Of a stretch of DNA of 64,000 nucleotides, positions 16,607-24,229 are shown in pieces (the stretch's first letter is position 1; every line of letters begins with the position of its first letter). The stretch spans positions 98,639-162,638 of the forward strand of contig NZ_VWWP01000010.1 of the NCBI RefSeq assembly GCF_011752975.1, given 5' to 3'. Made by a program: the position numbers and the translations under genes. The notes beneath the pieces were generated by a model that worked only from the letters and a program-made list of their open reading frames with translations, was not told the DNA's origin and made no database searches. This DNA comes from Chryseobacterium sp. Tr-659 (GTDB taxonomy: Bacteria; Bacteroidota; Bacteroidia; Flavobacteriales; Weeksellaceae).

Positions 16607-17668
16607 ATGTTCTGGCCGGATACAATCAGTAAAAAATTAAGCATCAAATATCCTGTTATTCAGGCTCCGATGTTTGGCGTAAGCACACCGAAAATGACTG
16701 CAGCTGCAGCAAAAGCAGATTGTCTGGGATCATTGGCATTGGCAGATCTTTCTGCAGATCAGTCTGTGGAACTGATCAGAGAGACAAAGAAACTTACAGA
16801 CAGGCCTTTTGCAACAAATATTTTTGTACACCACATTCCTGAAGTAACAGACACTTTAAGAGAGGAATTTGGTAAAGCAAAACAGTTTTTAGAGCAATTG
16901 GCGGCATCTCATCATATTGAAGTCAGGTTTCCGGATCTTGAAGATATTAAAGTAAACAGTTATCATGAACAGGTAGATGCAATAATTGAAGAAAACTGTA
17001 AAATGGTAAGCTTTACTTTCGGAAATCTGGATGATCAGAGTATTCAGAAATTAAAAGAAAGTGGAGCAACCTTGATTGGTACCTGTAATTCGGTAAAAGA
17101 AGCTTTGGCTCTGGAAAAATCAGGAATTGATATCATTTGTGTTCAGGGAATTGAGGCAGGAGGTCACAGAGGCACTTTTGAGACGGAATCTATTCCGCAG
17201 ATCGGAGGAATGTCTCTATTATCACAGGTCTTCGATCAAGTAAGTGTTCCGTTGATCTATGCTGGCGGAATGTATAATGCGAGAACTTTATGCGCTGCAA
17301 AGGATTTAGGAGCTCAGGGGTTTCAGGTTGGAAGTCTTTTATTGGCTTCTCAGGAAAGTGCTTTGCAGCCTTTTGAAAAAGAAAGATTGAAAAAGGTAAA
17401 AGAAGAAGAAATTGTTCTGACGAAGAGTTTTTCCGGGCGATATGCCCGTGGAATTAATAATATTTATATTCAGGCTGTTGAAAATTCAGGATATATCTTA
17501 CCATATCCCTATCAGAACAAACTTACAGGAGCTTTACGTAAGGCCGCAAAATCTCTTCAAAATTCAGAATTCGTTAATATTTGGGCGGGACAGTCTATTC
17601 AACATTACAGTGAGCAGTCAACAGAAGAAATTTTAAGACAGTTTATAGCGGATGCAGAAATTATTTAA
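16607..17668 (+). CDS. Nitronate monooxygenase (2-nitropropane dioxygenase family)
   Basis: A 353-residue FMN-dependent TIM-barrel enzyme. Motifs: YPVIQAPMFGVSTPKMTAAA at the N-terminus (FMN site), QGIEAGGHRGTF with the catalytic His near residue 188, and YAGGMYNARTLCAAKDLGAQ followed by GFQVGSLL for FMN phosphate. The family oxidises nitronates such as propionate 3-nitronate, some act as NAD(P)H:quinone reductases. It is convergent with mpl and separated from it by a repeat and a bidirectional terminator. Confidence 0.9.
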   Translation: MFWPDTISKKLSIKYPVIQAPMFGVSTPKMTAAAAKADCLGSLALADLSADQSVELIRETKKLTDRPFATNIFVHHIPEVTDTLREEFGKAKQFLEQLAASHHIEVRFPDLEDIKVNSYHEQVDAIIEENCKMVSFTFGNLDDQSIQKLKESGATLIGTCNSVKEALALEKSGIDIICVQGIEAGGHRGTFETESIPQIGGMSLLSQVFDQVSVPLIYAGGMYNARTLCAAKDLGAQGFQVGSLLLASQESALQPFEKERLKKVKEEEIVLTKSFSGRYARGINNIYIQAVENSGYILPYPYQNKLTGALRKAAKSLQNSEFVNIWAGQSIQHYSEQSTEEILRQFIADAEII

Positions 17669-17685
17669 ATCAAAGCTGTTTGAAC

Positions 17686-17888
17686 TTAACCACAAAGTCA
17701 CAAACGTTTTTTATTTTTCAACACTTTAGCCCACTTTAGAAAGCTTAGAGAAATATCACACATTTAAGTTCACATATGATGAAAATCTTTGATTTTCAAC
17801 AAGACTTTAGTGTACTTTTTTACACACAAAGCATTTAACTTAAATAGCTTAAGTGTTTAAAATGCTTTTGTGTCTTTTGTGGTCAAGT
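17686..17888. repeat. Intergenic long imperfect inverted repeat
   Basis: The left end TTAACCACAAAGTCACAAAC and the right end (reverse complement ACTTGACCACAAAAGACACA) share the order ACCACAAA then CACAAA. The 200-bp interior has further internally repeated words (TTTAACTTAAATAGCTTAAG) and no coding frame. It has the same architecture as 4699-4869: related ends with a long AT-rich centre. Origin unknown; perhaps a non-autonomous mobile or REP-like element. Confidence 0.55.
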
Positions 17889-17930
17889 AAAAAAATTAAA
17901 CATACTTATCTTTATAAAACAAGTGATATA

Positions 17931-17967
17931 AAAAAGCATTCCTTTAATTTTAAAAGAATGCTTTTTT
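17931..17967. terminator. Bidirectional terminator between nitronate monooxygenase and mpl
   Basis: An 11-bp perfect stem (AAAAAGCATTC, 17931-17941, with 17956-17966) with A-run on the left and T-run on the right, placed between two converging genes, can stop transcription from either side. Confidence 0.8.
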
Positions 17968-17985
17968 ATGAGTTGTATAAAGTTT

Positions 17986-19323
17986 CTATTTTGTAAGGTC
18001 CAGGCCACCAAAGTTTCCGGAACTCATCATCAAATAAACTCCATTCGTTTTATCCAGAGTATTCCAGTAGGCATGCAGATCTTCTGCATTGGTGAAAACT
18101 TTTAAATGGTTATTCTTGAATTTCTCTTTAATAAATTCAGGAGAAATAGGTTCCATTCTTTTGATCTTTAAAGCATCTTCGGAATAAAAGACTACTGCTT
18201 CATCAAGACCGTCCATTGCGTGGTCATATTGTTCCAGAAAAGCAGGATTTAAACTGGAATAAGTATGAAGTTCCAGGAACCCGTATTTCTTATCATTTTT
18301 AAATTGCTCTTTAAAAGCTTTTACCGCAGCTTTTACCTTGCTTGGTGCATGGGCGAAATCTTTATAAAGCGTTCCTTTATCTTCTCTTTCTACTTTTTCA
18401 AGACGTTTGGAGGCTCCTTTGAAGCTCATGATTGCTTCGTAGAAGTCTTCATCCATAATACCCAGCTGCTGGCAGATATGTCTTGCTCCTTCAAGGTTCA
18501 ATAAATTATGGGCACCAAAAACAGAAAGCGGAACATCACCCATTTCTGTTTTTAAATATACTTTACCATTACTGATTTCGTATTCAGGAGTCTTGTATGG
18601 GATTTTTCTAAAATAATTCTCAGCATTGTCCACAACTTTTACCACTTCCGGATCTTCTTCATTATATACCAGAACTCCTCCAGCTGTAATACTTGCTACA
18701 AACTTTCTGAACTGGTCAATATAATCATCAAAGGTTTTGAAAACATTGATATGATCCCATGCAATACCGCTCATTAAAGCGATATTCGGCTGATATAATA
18801 AAAATTTCGAACGAAGATCAATAGGCGAGGAAAGGTATTCATCACCTTCCAAAACCATAAAGTCATTATCCTGAGTAAGTTTCACCATACAGTCAAAGCC
18901 TTCAAGCTGTGCTCCCACCATGAAATCTACATCTTTTTGATGGAAATTCAATACGTGAAGAATCATTGAGGTAATAGTTGTTTTACCATGAGAACCTGCA
19001 ATAACCACTCTGGTTTTATTTTTTGACTGCTCGTACAGGAATTCAGGATAAGAATATATTTTCAGTCCCAGTTCTTTGGCTCTTGCCAGCTCAGGATTGT
19101 CCTGGTGGGCATGCATTCCAAGAATGACCGCATCAATGTCCGGAGTGATTTTTTCCGGGAACCAGCCCATTTCCTGAGGTAGGATTCCTTTCTTTTCCAA
19201 TCTGGATTTTGAAGGTTCAAAAATAGCGTCATCAGAACCAGTCACCTGATATCCTTTATCTTTTAATGCTATGGCAAGATTATGCATGGCACTTCCGCCT
19301 ATGGCAATGAAATGGGTTTTCAA
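17986..19323 (-). CDS. mpl: UDP-N-acetylmuramate:tripeptide ligase (Mpl), murein recycling
   Basis: A 445-residue cytoplasmic Mur-type ATP ligase that attaches the recycled tripeptide L-Ala-gamma-D-Glu-meso-Dap to UDP-MurNAc. The Rossmann-like opening FIAIGGSAMHNLAIALKDKG replaces the MurC pattern; the ATP loop GSHGKTTITSM is at residues 110-120, and EGDEYLSSP and FAHAPSKVKA are Mpl-specific blocks (MurC would differ). Its length (about 450) agrees. First downstream genes of the same strand group lie to the left of the terminator, upstream neighbours are a lipoprotein (3-bp gap) and plsC-like gene, suggesting a cell-envelope operon. Confidence 0.9.
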   Translation of the reverse strand: MKTHFIAIGGSAMHNLAIALKDKGYQVTGSDDAIFEPSKSRLEKKGILPQEMGWFPEKITPDIDAVILGMHAHQDNPELARAKELGLKIYSYPEFLYEQSKNKTRVVIAGSHGKTTITSMILHVLNFHQKDVDFMVGAQLEGFDCMVKLTQDNDFMVLEGDEYLSSPIDLRSKFLLYQPNIALMSGIAWDHINVFKTFDDYIDQFRKFVASITAGGVLVYNEEDPEVVKVVDNAENYFRKIPYKTPEYEISNGKVYLKTEMGDVPLSVFGAHNLLNLEGARHICQQLGIMDEDFYEAIMSFKGASKRLEKVEREDKGTLYKDFAHAPSKVKAAVKAFKEQFKNDKKYGFLELHTYSSLNPAFLEQYDHAMDGLDEAVVFYSEDALKIKRMEPISPEFIKEKFKNNHLKVFTNAEDLHAYWNTLDKTNGVYLMMSSGNFGGLDLTK

Positions 19324-19325
19324 TT

Positions 19326-19766
19326 CTATTTACTTTTTTTTACATTAGTATTAATGATCTGCTGGAAAGCCTCGAGAATATTGTTCCAGTTGGTCTGATA
19401 ATTCGGGATGATCAGACTGGCATCTGATTTACTGCCTTCATTAGGACCTTTCTTGATGTTGATGGAAGTTGAAATATTATCGTACAATTTTTTACGATCT
19501 TCCTGTATTCTTCTGAAGTTATTCTGAGAAAGAACCTGTTCCAGTTTCTTTAGATCTTCATTGGAAATTTTAAAATCCTGTTTGTATTTTTTTCCTTGTC
19601 CTTCAAAAGAATAATGTGCATTATTTCCTTTTATAAGCAGGTTTTCATATACGGGAGCAAAGCCTCCGCTTTTCGAATAGCTGATATCAAAATCCGAATA
19701 TACCTTTTGGCTGTTGCATGAAACTAATACTATGATTGCGAATAAGATTCCAAGTATTTTGTTCAT
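19326..19766 (-). CDS. Hypothetical lipoprotein
   Basis: A 146-residue protein with a lipoprotein signal peptide: the lipobox LVSC near residue 16 in IIVLVSCNSQK. The mature part is predicted to form a small alpha/beta domain (SYSKSGGFAPVYENLLIKG, then KISNEDLKKLEQVL) that I cannot assign to a characterised family. It sits 3 bp upstream of mpl and 16 bp downstream of the plsC-like gene, so it is very probably cotranscribed with them. Confidence 0.75.
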   Translation of the reverse strand: MNKILGILFAIIVLVSCNSQKVYSDFDISYSKSGGFAPVYENLLIKGNNAHYSFEGQGKKYKQDFKISNEDLKKLEQVLSQNNFRRIQEDRKKLYDNISTSINIKKGPNEGSKSDASLIIPNYQTNWNNILEAFQQIINTNVKKSK

Positions 19767-19782
19767 AATCTTTAATTTTACT

Positions 19783-20589
19783 TTAATTATTTGAGTCCTT
19801 TTGTTCTAATTTTTTAGCTTTAAGTTCTTCATCATAACTGTGTAATAGGTTGAAAGCTTCTGTCTGCTCAATGGCAGTCATAATTTTCAATAAGATTTCC
19901 GGTGCTTTTTCATTATCATAATCGATATCCAGAGGAGCTTTGAATTCCATGGTAGGTTTTACACCGGTAACCTTTACACGGAGTCCTTTTTTATCAAAGG
20001 CTCTTCTGAAGCCATTTATTTTGATAGGTATTACAATAGGACGCTGATTCTTTACGAGTTTGGCAGTTCCTCTTCGTCCCTGTGCAAAAGCTGAAGTAGT
20101 ACCTTGAGGGAAAGTTGCTACCCAGCCATTGTCTAATGCCTTCATAATATTATCTACCTCGCTCATGTCTACCATTCTGTTGACATTTTTACCTTCTGCT
20201 CTCCAGGTTCTCTTTACAGTTACAGCTCCTGCAATTTTAAAAATTTTAGGAAGAATGCCTTTGTTCATGGTTTCTTCAGCTGCTACATAGTAAAAATCGA
20301 TCTTGGGGTTCAAAAGGTAGATCGGGTTTTTTATAGTGTTCAAATATCCGTTATTTACTGCACAGAATGCATGGTACATTGCTGCTACATCTGCAAAGTA
20401 AGTCTGGTGGTTAGATACAAACAGTACGTTGGAGTCCGGCAGATCCACAAGGTGCTCTGTACCGGTTATCTTTAACTTATTAAAGCCGTTGAACCTTCTG
20501 TATGATACAACTCCTAAAATAAAAATAATAAACCTTTTCAAAAAATAAGGTGTACCGAATGCATCGGTGAAAATATTTTTCTTCGCCAT
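19783..20589 (-). CDS. 1-acyl-glycerol-3-phosphate acyltransferase family protein (PlsC-like)
   Basis: A 268-residue membrane-associated acyltransferase with a hydrophobic N-terminal segment (residues 19-32) and the two family blocks: SNHQTYFADV at 59-68 and FPQGTTS in the middle. In typical PlsC enzymes these are NHxxxxD (H-x4-D) and FPEGTRS; here the first has five residues between His61 and Asp67, and the second is Q and T instead of E and R. It could be a divergent lysophosphatidate or ornithine-lipid-type acyltransferase. Operon with Nudix (upstream, 27-bp gap), lipoprotein and mpl. Confidence 0.8.
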   Translation of the reverse strand: MAKKNIFTDAFGTPYFLKRFIIFILGVVSYRRFNGFNKLKITGTEHLVDLPDSNVLFVSNHQTYFADVAAMYHAFCAVNNGYLNTIKNPIYLLNPKIDFYYVAAEETMNKGILPKIFKIAGAVTVKRTWRAEGKNVNRMVDMSEVDNIMKALDNGWVATFPQGTTSAFAQGRRGTAKLVKNQRPIVIPIKINGFRRAFDKKGLRVKVTGVKPTMEFKAPLDIDYDNEKAPEILLKIMTAIEQTEAFNLLHSYDEELKAKKLEQKDSNN

Positions 20590-20616
20590 TTTTCAATTAA
20601 ACACGGTAGTGCAAAG

Positions 20617-21246
20617 TTACATTTTTTTCAGCAACTGACTGAATTCACTTAATATCATTGCTGTAGCACCCCAGATAATGTATCCGTTGAAATTGATAAC
20701 AGGAACTTCATGCCCTCCCGCGCTGGGAAGAGCCATGATTTCAGGAGTATCAGACAGACTCAGGAATGAAGTAATAGGAAATTCAATGGTTTCTACTGCT
20801 TCTGTCTGTTGGAGGATAAAGGCCGGATTCTTTTTAGTATAGGAAATATAAGGATATACATAAAAATTGCTGGGAGGAATATAAATGGGAGACATTTCTC
20901 TGATAATCCTTACATAATGTTTATCTATCCCGATCTCTTCTGAAGTTTCCCGAACAGCAGTTTCTGCAAAATCCCTGTCCATTTCTTCGCGTTTACCGCC
21001 GGGGAGTGAGATTTGCCCGCTATGTCTGTCGTGCTCGTTGATCGTTCTCTGGATCAATGGAAAATACCACTCGTTGTTTTTCAGGTATAAAACGATATTG
21101 ACAGCCGCAAATTTAGGGTTCTTTGCCAGTACTTCATCATAAGTGAAAACGGGGCGGTAGGGAGGGGAGAACACCCCATGAGCATGCTCACCGGGAAGCG
21201 ATACGCTTTTTATCTTTCTCAATAAATCTTTTCCAAAACTTTCCAT
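20617..21246 (-). CDS. Nudix hydrolase (CoA pyrophosphatase-like)
   Basis: A 209-residue Nudix enzyme with the motif region GGKREEMDRDFAETAVRETS followed by EEIGI, and the downstream extra block characteristic of the NudL/PCD1 group (PIYIPPSNFYVYPYISYT). Such enzymes hydrolyse CoA and CoA esters to 3',5'-ADP and phosphopantetheine. It carries Asp where the strict Nudix pattern has the first Glu after Gly, as in other CoA pyrophosphatases. First gene of the leftward mpl group, 400 bp before the curli operon starts in the other direction. Confidence 0.86.
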   Translation of the reverse strand: MESFGKDLLRKIKSVSLPGEHAHGVFSPPYRPVFTYDEVLAKNPKFAAVNIVLYLKNNEWYFPLIQRTINEHDRHSGQISLPGGKREEMDRDFAETAVRETSEEIGIDKHYVRIIREMSPIYIPPSNFYVYPYISYTKKNPAFILQQTEAVETIEFPITSFLSLSDTPEIMALPSAGGHEVPVINFNGYIIWGATAMILSEFSQLLKKM

Positions 21247-21504
21247 ACTTCAAATTTAACAATATATCTTGAAGTAATAAGGGCCTTAACATATATTAAC
21301 CTACTAGGAGATTGATTAAAAAAATGAAATGATTGGAAGAGGATGGAAATGCTGATTTTTTAATAATAAATTTTGCCATGAAACAGGATGGATACATCCC
21401 TGAAAAAGTAATCAACCTTTTGGCTTAGTAAAATTCCTTTGCAGTATTCTTAGTTTTCAACTCCCGGTTTTCTACGATAAATTTTCCGTATTTTTCCCTA
21501 ACTG

Positions 21505-21616
21505 AAACCCATGACCGCCTAAAACGGTAAACAGTGACATTCAGAACTGTAAACCGTGACTTTTGAAATTTACTCTTTGCCCGTGGTTTTTCATTTTGAT
21601 ATACAGTATACCTTTG
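21505..21616 (+). promoter_or_regulatory. Curli promoter with three tandem direct repeats
   Basis: The -7-like TACCTTTG is at 21609-21616, 32 bp before the csgA-like start. Upstream are three direct repeats: GAAACCCATGAC (about 21504-21515), GTAAACAGTGAC (21527-21538) and GTAAACCGTGAC (21549-21560), spaced 22-24 bp, which places them on the same DNA face. They look like an activator array. The remaining part of the 400-bp gap shows no gene. Confidence 0.55.
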
Positions 21617-21647
21617 TCTGACTATTAACCAATTAATTTTTACTAAG

Positions 21648-22466
21648 ATGAAAAATTTACTTACAGGTGTACTTACACTATTCGCCATGAGTTTCGGCTT
21701 CGCTCAGTTTAATATTGATGTGACTACCCAAACAGGAAACTTGAATGCTGCTACTGTAGACCAGACAGGTCTATTGAATATTAACTCTCTTACACAGACT
21801 GGGAATCGTAATACCGCTGATATTGATCAGGTAGGTATTTTAAACGTCAATACTGCAAAAAGTACAGGAAACAGAAACTCTGTAGATGTAGATCAGGTGG
21901 GTATAGGAAACTCAAATGAGGTAACCCAGGTGGGAAATAGAAACTCTGCTTCAACATGGCAGCTCGGATTGTTTAATTCTACAGAACAAACTCAGATTGG
22001 AAGAAGAAATGATGCTTCTTCAGTACAGGTCGGTATTGGTAATGCTGTCGTTCAGTATCAGGATGGAAGAAGAAATGAGGCTTCAGCTATTCAGGCAGGA
22101 AGTAATAATACAGCGTATCAGGTTCAGCTAGGAAGAAGAAATGAAGCAAGCGGCGTTCAGGTAGGTTCAGGTAATTTACTAGTTCAGTATCAGGATGGTA
22201 ATGATAACACTGCAACTAATGCCCAGGCTGGTAATAACAACGTAGCAGCTTCTGTTCAGATGGGAAATGATAATACTTCCGTAGGAATACAGGCTGGTAA
22301 CAGCAACCAGCTTTATCAGGTCCAGTTAGGAAACTCCAATACGGCCATTGACCTTCAGATGGGTAACGGTAACTTTACCTGGGTAACTCAGACTGGTGAT
22401 TCTCATATTCACCTTGGAACTCAGATGGGTAATGCTAACTCTATGATTGTGAATCAGTCCAATTAA
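21648..22466 (+). CDS. csgA: Major curlin-like amyloid subunit (CsgA-type)
   Basis: A 272-residue secreted amyloid protein: a 20-residue signal peptide ending AQ, six linker residues, then 22 tandem units of exactly 11 residues with the pattern (x)Q-x-G-x-x-N, and a final NQSN. Each pair of units forms one beta-helix rung, so there are about 11 rungs, more than in E. coli CsgA (5). This is the curlin fold, which self-assembles into fibres of the extracellular biofilm matrix. First gene of the operon csgA-csgB-csgE-csgF-csgG; a hairpin terminator follows it, fitting a large excess of subunit over export proteins. Confidence 0.92.
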   Translation: MKNLLTGVLTLFAMSFGFAQFNIDVTTQTGNLNAATVDQTGLLNINSLTQTGNRNTADIDQVGILNVNTAKSTGNRNSVDVDQVGIGNSNEVTQVGNRNSASTWQLGLFNSTEQTQIGRRNDASSVQVGIGNAVVQYQDGRRNEASAIQAGSNNTAYQVQLGRRNEASGVQVGSGNLLVQYQDGNDNTATNAQAGNNNVAASVQMGNDNTSVGIQAGNSNQLYQVQLGNSNTAIDLQMGNGNFTWVTQTGDSHIHLGTQMGNANSMIVNQSN

Positions 22467-22504
22467 GAAGCCCTGAAACATACTGTAAATCTTAGAAATT
22501 GTAA

Positions 22505-22533
22505 GGGAGAAACTACAGGTTTCTCCTTTTTTA
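22505..22533 (+). terminator. Terminator/attenuator between csgA and csgB
   Basis: An 8-bp GC-containing stem, GGAGAAAC (22506-22513) with GTTTCTCC (22519-22526), is followed by TTTTTT. It would stop part of the transcripts after csgA. Confidence 0.8.
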
Positions 22534-22598
22534 GCTTCCAGCCGGAATATACCCGGAAACCATGATTTTATATCAGTACCTGCTGGATGTGTTTTCTC

Positions 22599-22622
22599 CG
22601 GTTTACGATTAGTGTACCTTTA
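22599..22622 (+). promoter_or_regulatory. Possible second promoter before csgB
   Basis: TACCTTTA (22615-22622) resembles the csgA -7 box TACCTTTG. CGGTTTAC (22599-22606) is an inverted copy of GTAAACCG, the core of the csgA upstream repeats, so the same regulator might act here. Weak evidence. Confidence 0.35.
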
Positions 22623-22639
22623 ATAAAAAAAATAATGCC

Positions 22640-23038
22640 ATGTTTACCTTGAGATGGAGTGTCTTTGCTCTTTTTGCATTATTGCCTTTACAAGCACAGG
22701 AAATTGACTGGGATAAGATCAACAGCAATACAGTCTTTAATCTTATACTTAGACAGAATCTCGATCAGAGATCTTCTTATTCCAATATCATTCAGATGGG
22801 TAATTATAACAATGCTGAACTTTCTCTTAATGCCAGAACTAATATCGTTGTAAAACAGCTGGGAGACTTTAATACGCTTTATTTTGTCAACTCATTTACA
22901 GATAAAGAAACAAAAGCTGCCGTTACTGCACAAGGAAACAACAATATTATTGATGTTACGGGAAGCAACAGTATTTCAAATGGAATGCAGATCAATGTAA
23001 AAGGAGATAATAGAACGGTTTTCATGAGAAATTATTAA
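22640..23038 (+). CDS. csgB: Minor curlin-like nucleator (CsgB-type)
   Basis: A 132-residue secreted protein with a signal peptide of about 20 residues (ending LQAQE) and a few irregular curlin units (IIQMGNYNNAELSL, VVKQLGDFNTLYFV, TAQGNNNIIDV, INVKGDNRTVF). The fewer, more degenerate repeats and the position after the major subunit fit a CsgB-like nucleator that templates fibre growth at the cell surface. It could also be a second minor subunit. Its stop is 10 bp before the CsgE-like gene. Confidence 0.78.
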   Translation: MFTLRWSVFALFALLPLQAQEIDWDKINSNTVFNLILRQNLDQRSSYSNIIQMGNYNNAELSLNARTNIVVKQLGDFNTLYFVNSFTDKETKAAVTAQGNNNIIDVTGSNSISNGMQINVKGDNRTVFMRNY

Positions 23039-23048
23039 AACACATGTG

Positions 23049-23780
23049 ATGAAGCTTTTATATTCCCTCAGCCTGAACACTTTTTTTATCTTCCTGTCTG
23101 TATGGTTGTATGGGCAGGATGATAAAAAAGTAAATGCGAAGATCGAAAGCAGCATTCTTGAGAATCAGATCAGATTGAAAGCTATCGTAATGAATAATAC
23201 GGCTGTTTACAAAGAACTGAATTATCTTCTCGTTTCCATTAAAAAGGGCAGTGGAGGAAATCTCTCCAACAATCAGCAAAGCGGTAAATTTTCCGTCAAT
23301 CCTAATGAAGTAAAAGTACTGTCAGAAATCAGTGTAAACTTGGAATCAAAAGATGCCCTGAAAGCATTTCTTTATATCAGAGATGAAGAAACTCAAAAGT
23401 TAGTAGCAAAAGACAGTCTTGAACTCAACAGTGATCTTTTTAAAAAGAAAACAGCTAAGATCGAGGAGGATGCCGCTTATGAACTCAGAGGACTTACAAT
23501 TGATGAAACCAAAACCAAGGTCGGGAAAGACTTTTATGATATGTTTTATATGCAGTATAGTCAGCTTCCTGATAAAAGCAGTAGTGCTGTTACTATTACT
23601 GAACTCCCTCTTCGCGGAACAAGCGGTCAGATCAATATTCAGATTGATGATAAAATTATTTACAGTTTTATGACCAATCCGGGGGAAGATTATCTCAATG
23701 AACAGCTGGCTTTCAGTTTAAAATACATCAAAGAATTTAATGCAAAGAAAAACCTCATTAAAAATGAATTTATCTATTAA
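23049..23780 (+). CDS. csgE: CsgE with an extra N-terminal CsgH-like domain
   Basis: A 243-residue periplasmic protein: signal peptide (about 22 residues, ending WLYGQ), an N-terminal domain of about 105 residues (KVNAKIESSILENQIRLKAI and following beta-rich segment to about residue 125), and a C-terminal CsgE domain (ELRGLTIDETKTKVGKDFYD; FMTNPGEDYLNEQLAFSLKY). CsgE caps the CsgG pore and delivers subunits. E. coli CsgE has about 130 residues in total. The N-terminal part looks like the beta-sandwich amyloid inhibitor CsgH/CsgC; this assignment rests on strand pattern and size. The ATG at 23049 is preferred to a GTG three bases upstream. Confidence 0.82.
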   Translation: MKLLYSLSLNTFFIFLSVWLYGQDDKKVNAKIESSILENQIRLKAIVMNNTAVYKELNYLLVSIKKGSGGNLSNNQQSGKFSVNPNEVKVLSEISVNLESKDALKAFLYIRDEETQKLVAKDSLELNSDLFKKKTAKIEEDAAYELRGLTIDETKTKVGKDFYDMFYMQYSQLPDKSSSAVTITELPLRGTSGQINIQIDDKIIYSFMTNPGEDYLNEQLAFSLKYIKEFNAKKNLIKNEFIY

Positions 23781-23782
23781 AA

Positions 23783-24202
23783 ATGTCCGCCATGAAAACG
23801 TTTACCATTATTTTGAGCTTTATTGCTGGTATTTTCTACGGAAAATCTCAGCAGCTCGTCTATAAGCCTGTAAACCCGGCTTTCGGAGGAGATACTTTCA
23901 ATTATCAATGGCTTTTAAGTTCAGCCAATGCACAAAATCAGTTTGATCAAAAAAACGATTACAGTAATTTACTGGATAAGGTAAATTCCCTCGACAGTTT
24001 CACCCAAAGCCTCAACAGGCAGGTGCTCAGCCAGCTTTCCCAAAAGCTTTTTGAACAGCAGTTCGGAGATGGAAATATAAAACCCGGAAACTATCTCTTC
24101 GGATCACTTTATTTACAGATTACCAATACCAATCAGGGACTTTTAATCAATATTTTGGATACCAGCAATGGCGATCAGTCCGAGATCGTAATTCCGAAAT
24201 AG
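23783..24202 (+). CDS. csgF: Curli assembly protein CsgF
   Basis: A 139-residue secreted protein with a signal peptide (IILSFIAGIFYGKSQ) and the CsgF N-terminus, QQLVYKPVNPAFGGDTFNYQ, which in E. coli inserts into the CsgG barrel and anchors the nucleator at the surface. The N-proximal GGDTFN pattern is conserved. Start at 23783 follows the csgE stop by 2 bp; a second in-frame ATG at 23792 could also serve. Length equals that of E. coli CsgF. Confidence 0.92.
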   Translation: MSAMKTFTIILSFIAGIFYGKSQQLVYKPVNPAFGGDTFNYQWLLSSANAQNQFDQKNDYSNLLDKVNSLDSFTQSLNRQVLSQLSQKLFEQQFGDGNIKPGNYLFGSLYLQITNTNQGLLINILDTSNGDQSEIVIPK

Positions 24203-24229
24203 GAAAATAATCAAAAAAATAGACTTACC

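Noticed and set aside
21425..21688. Leftward open frame across the curli promoter
   Set aside because: It overlaps the promoter repeats and the csgA start, has low-complexity basic sequence and no family signal.
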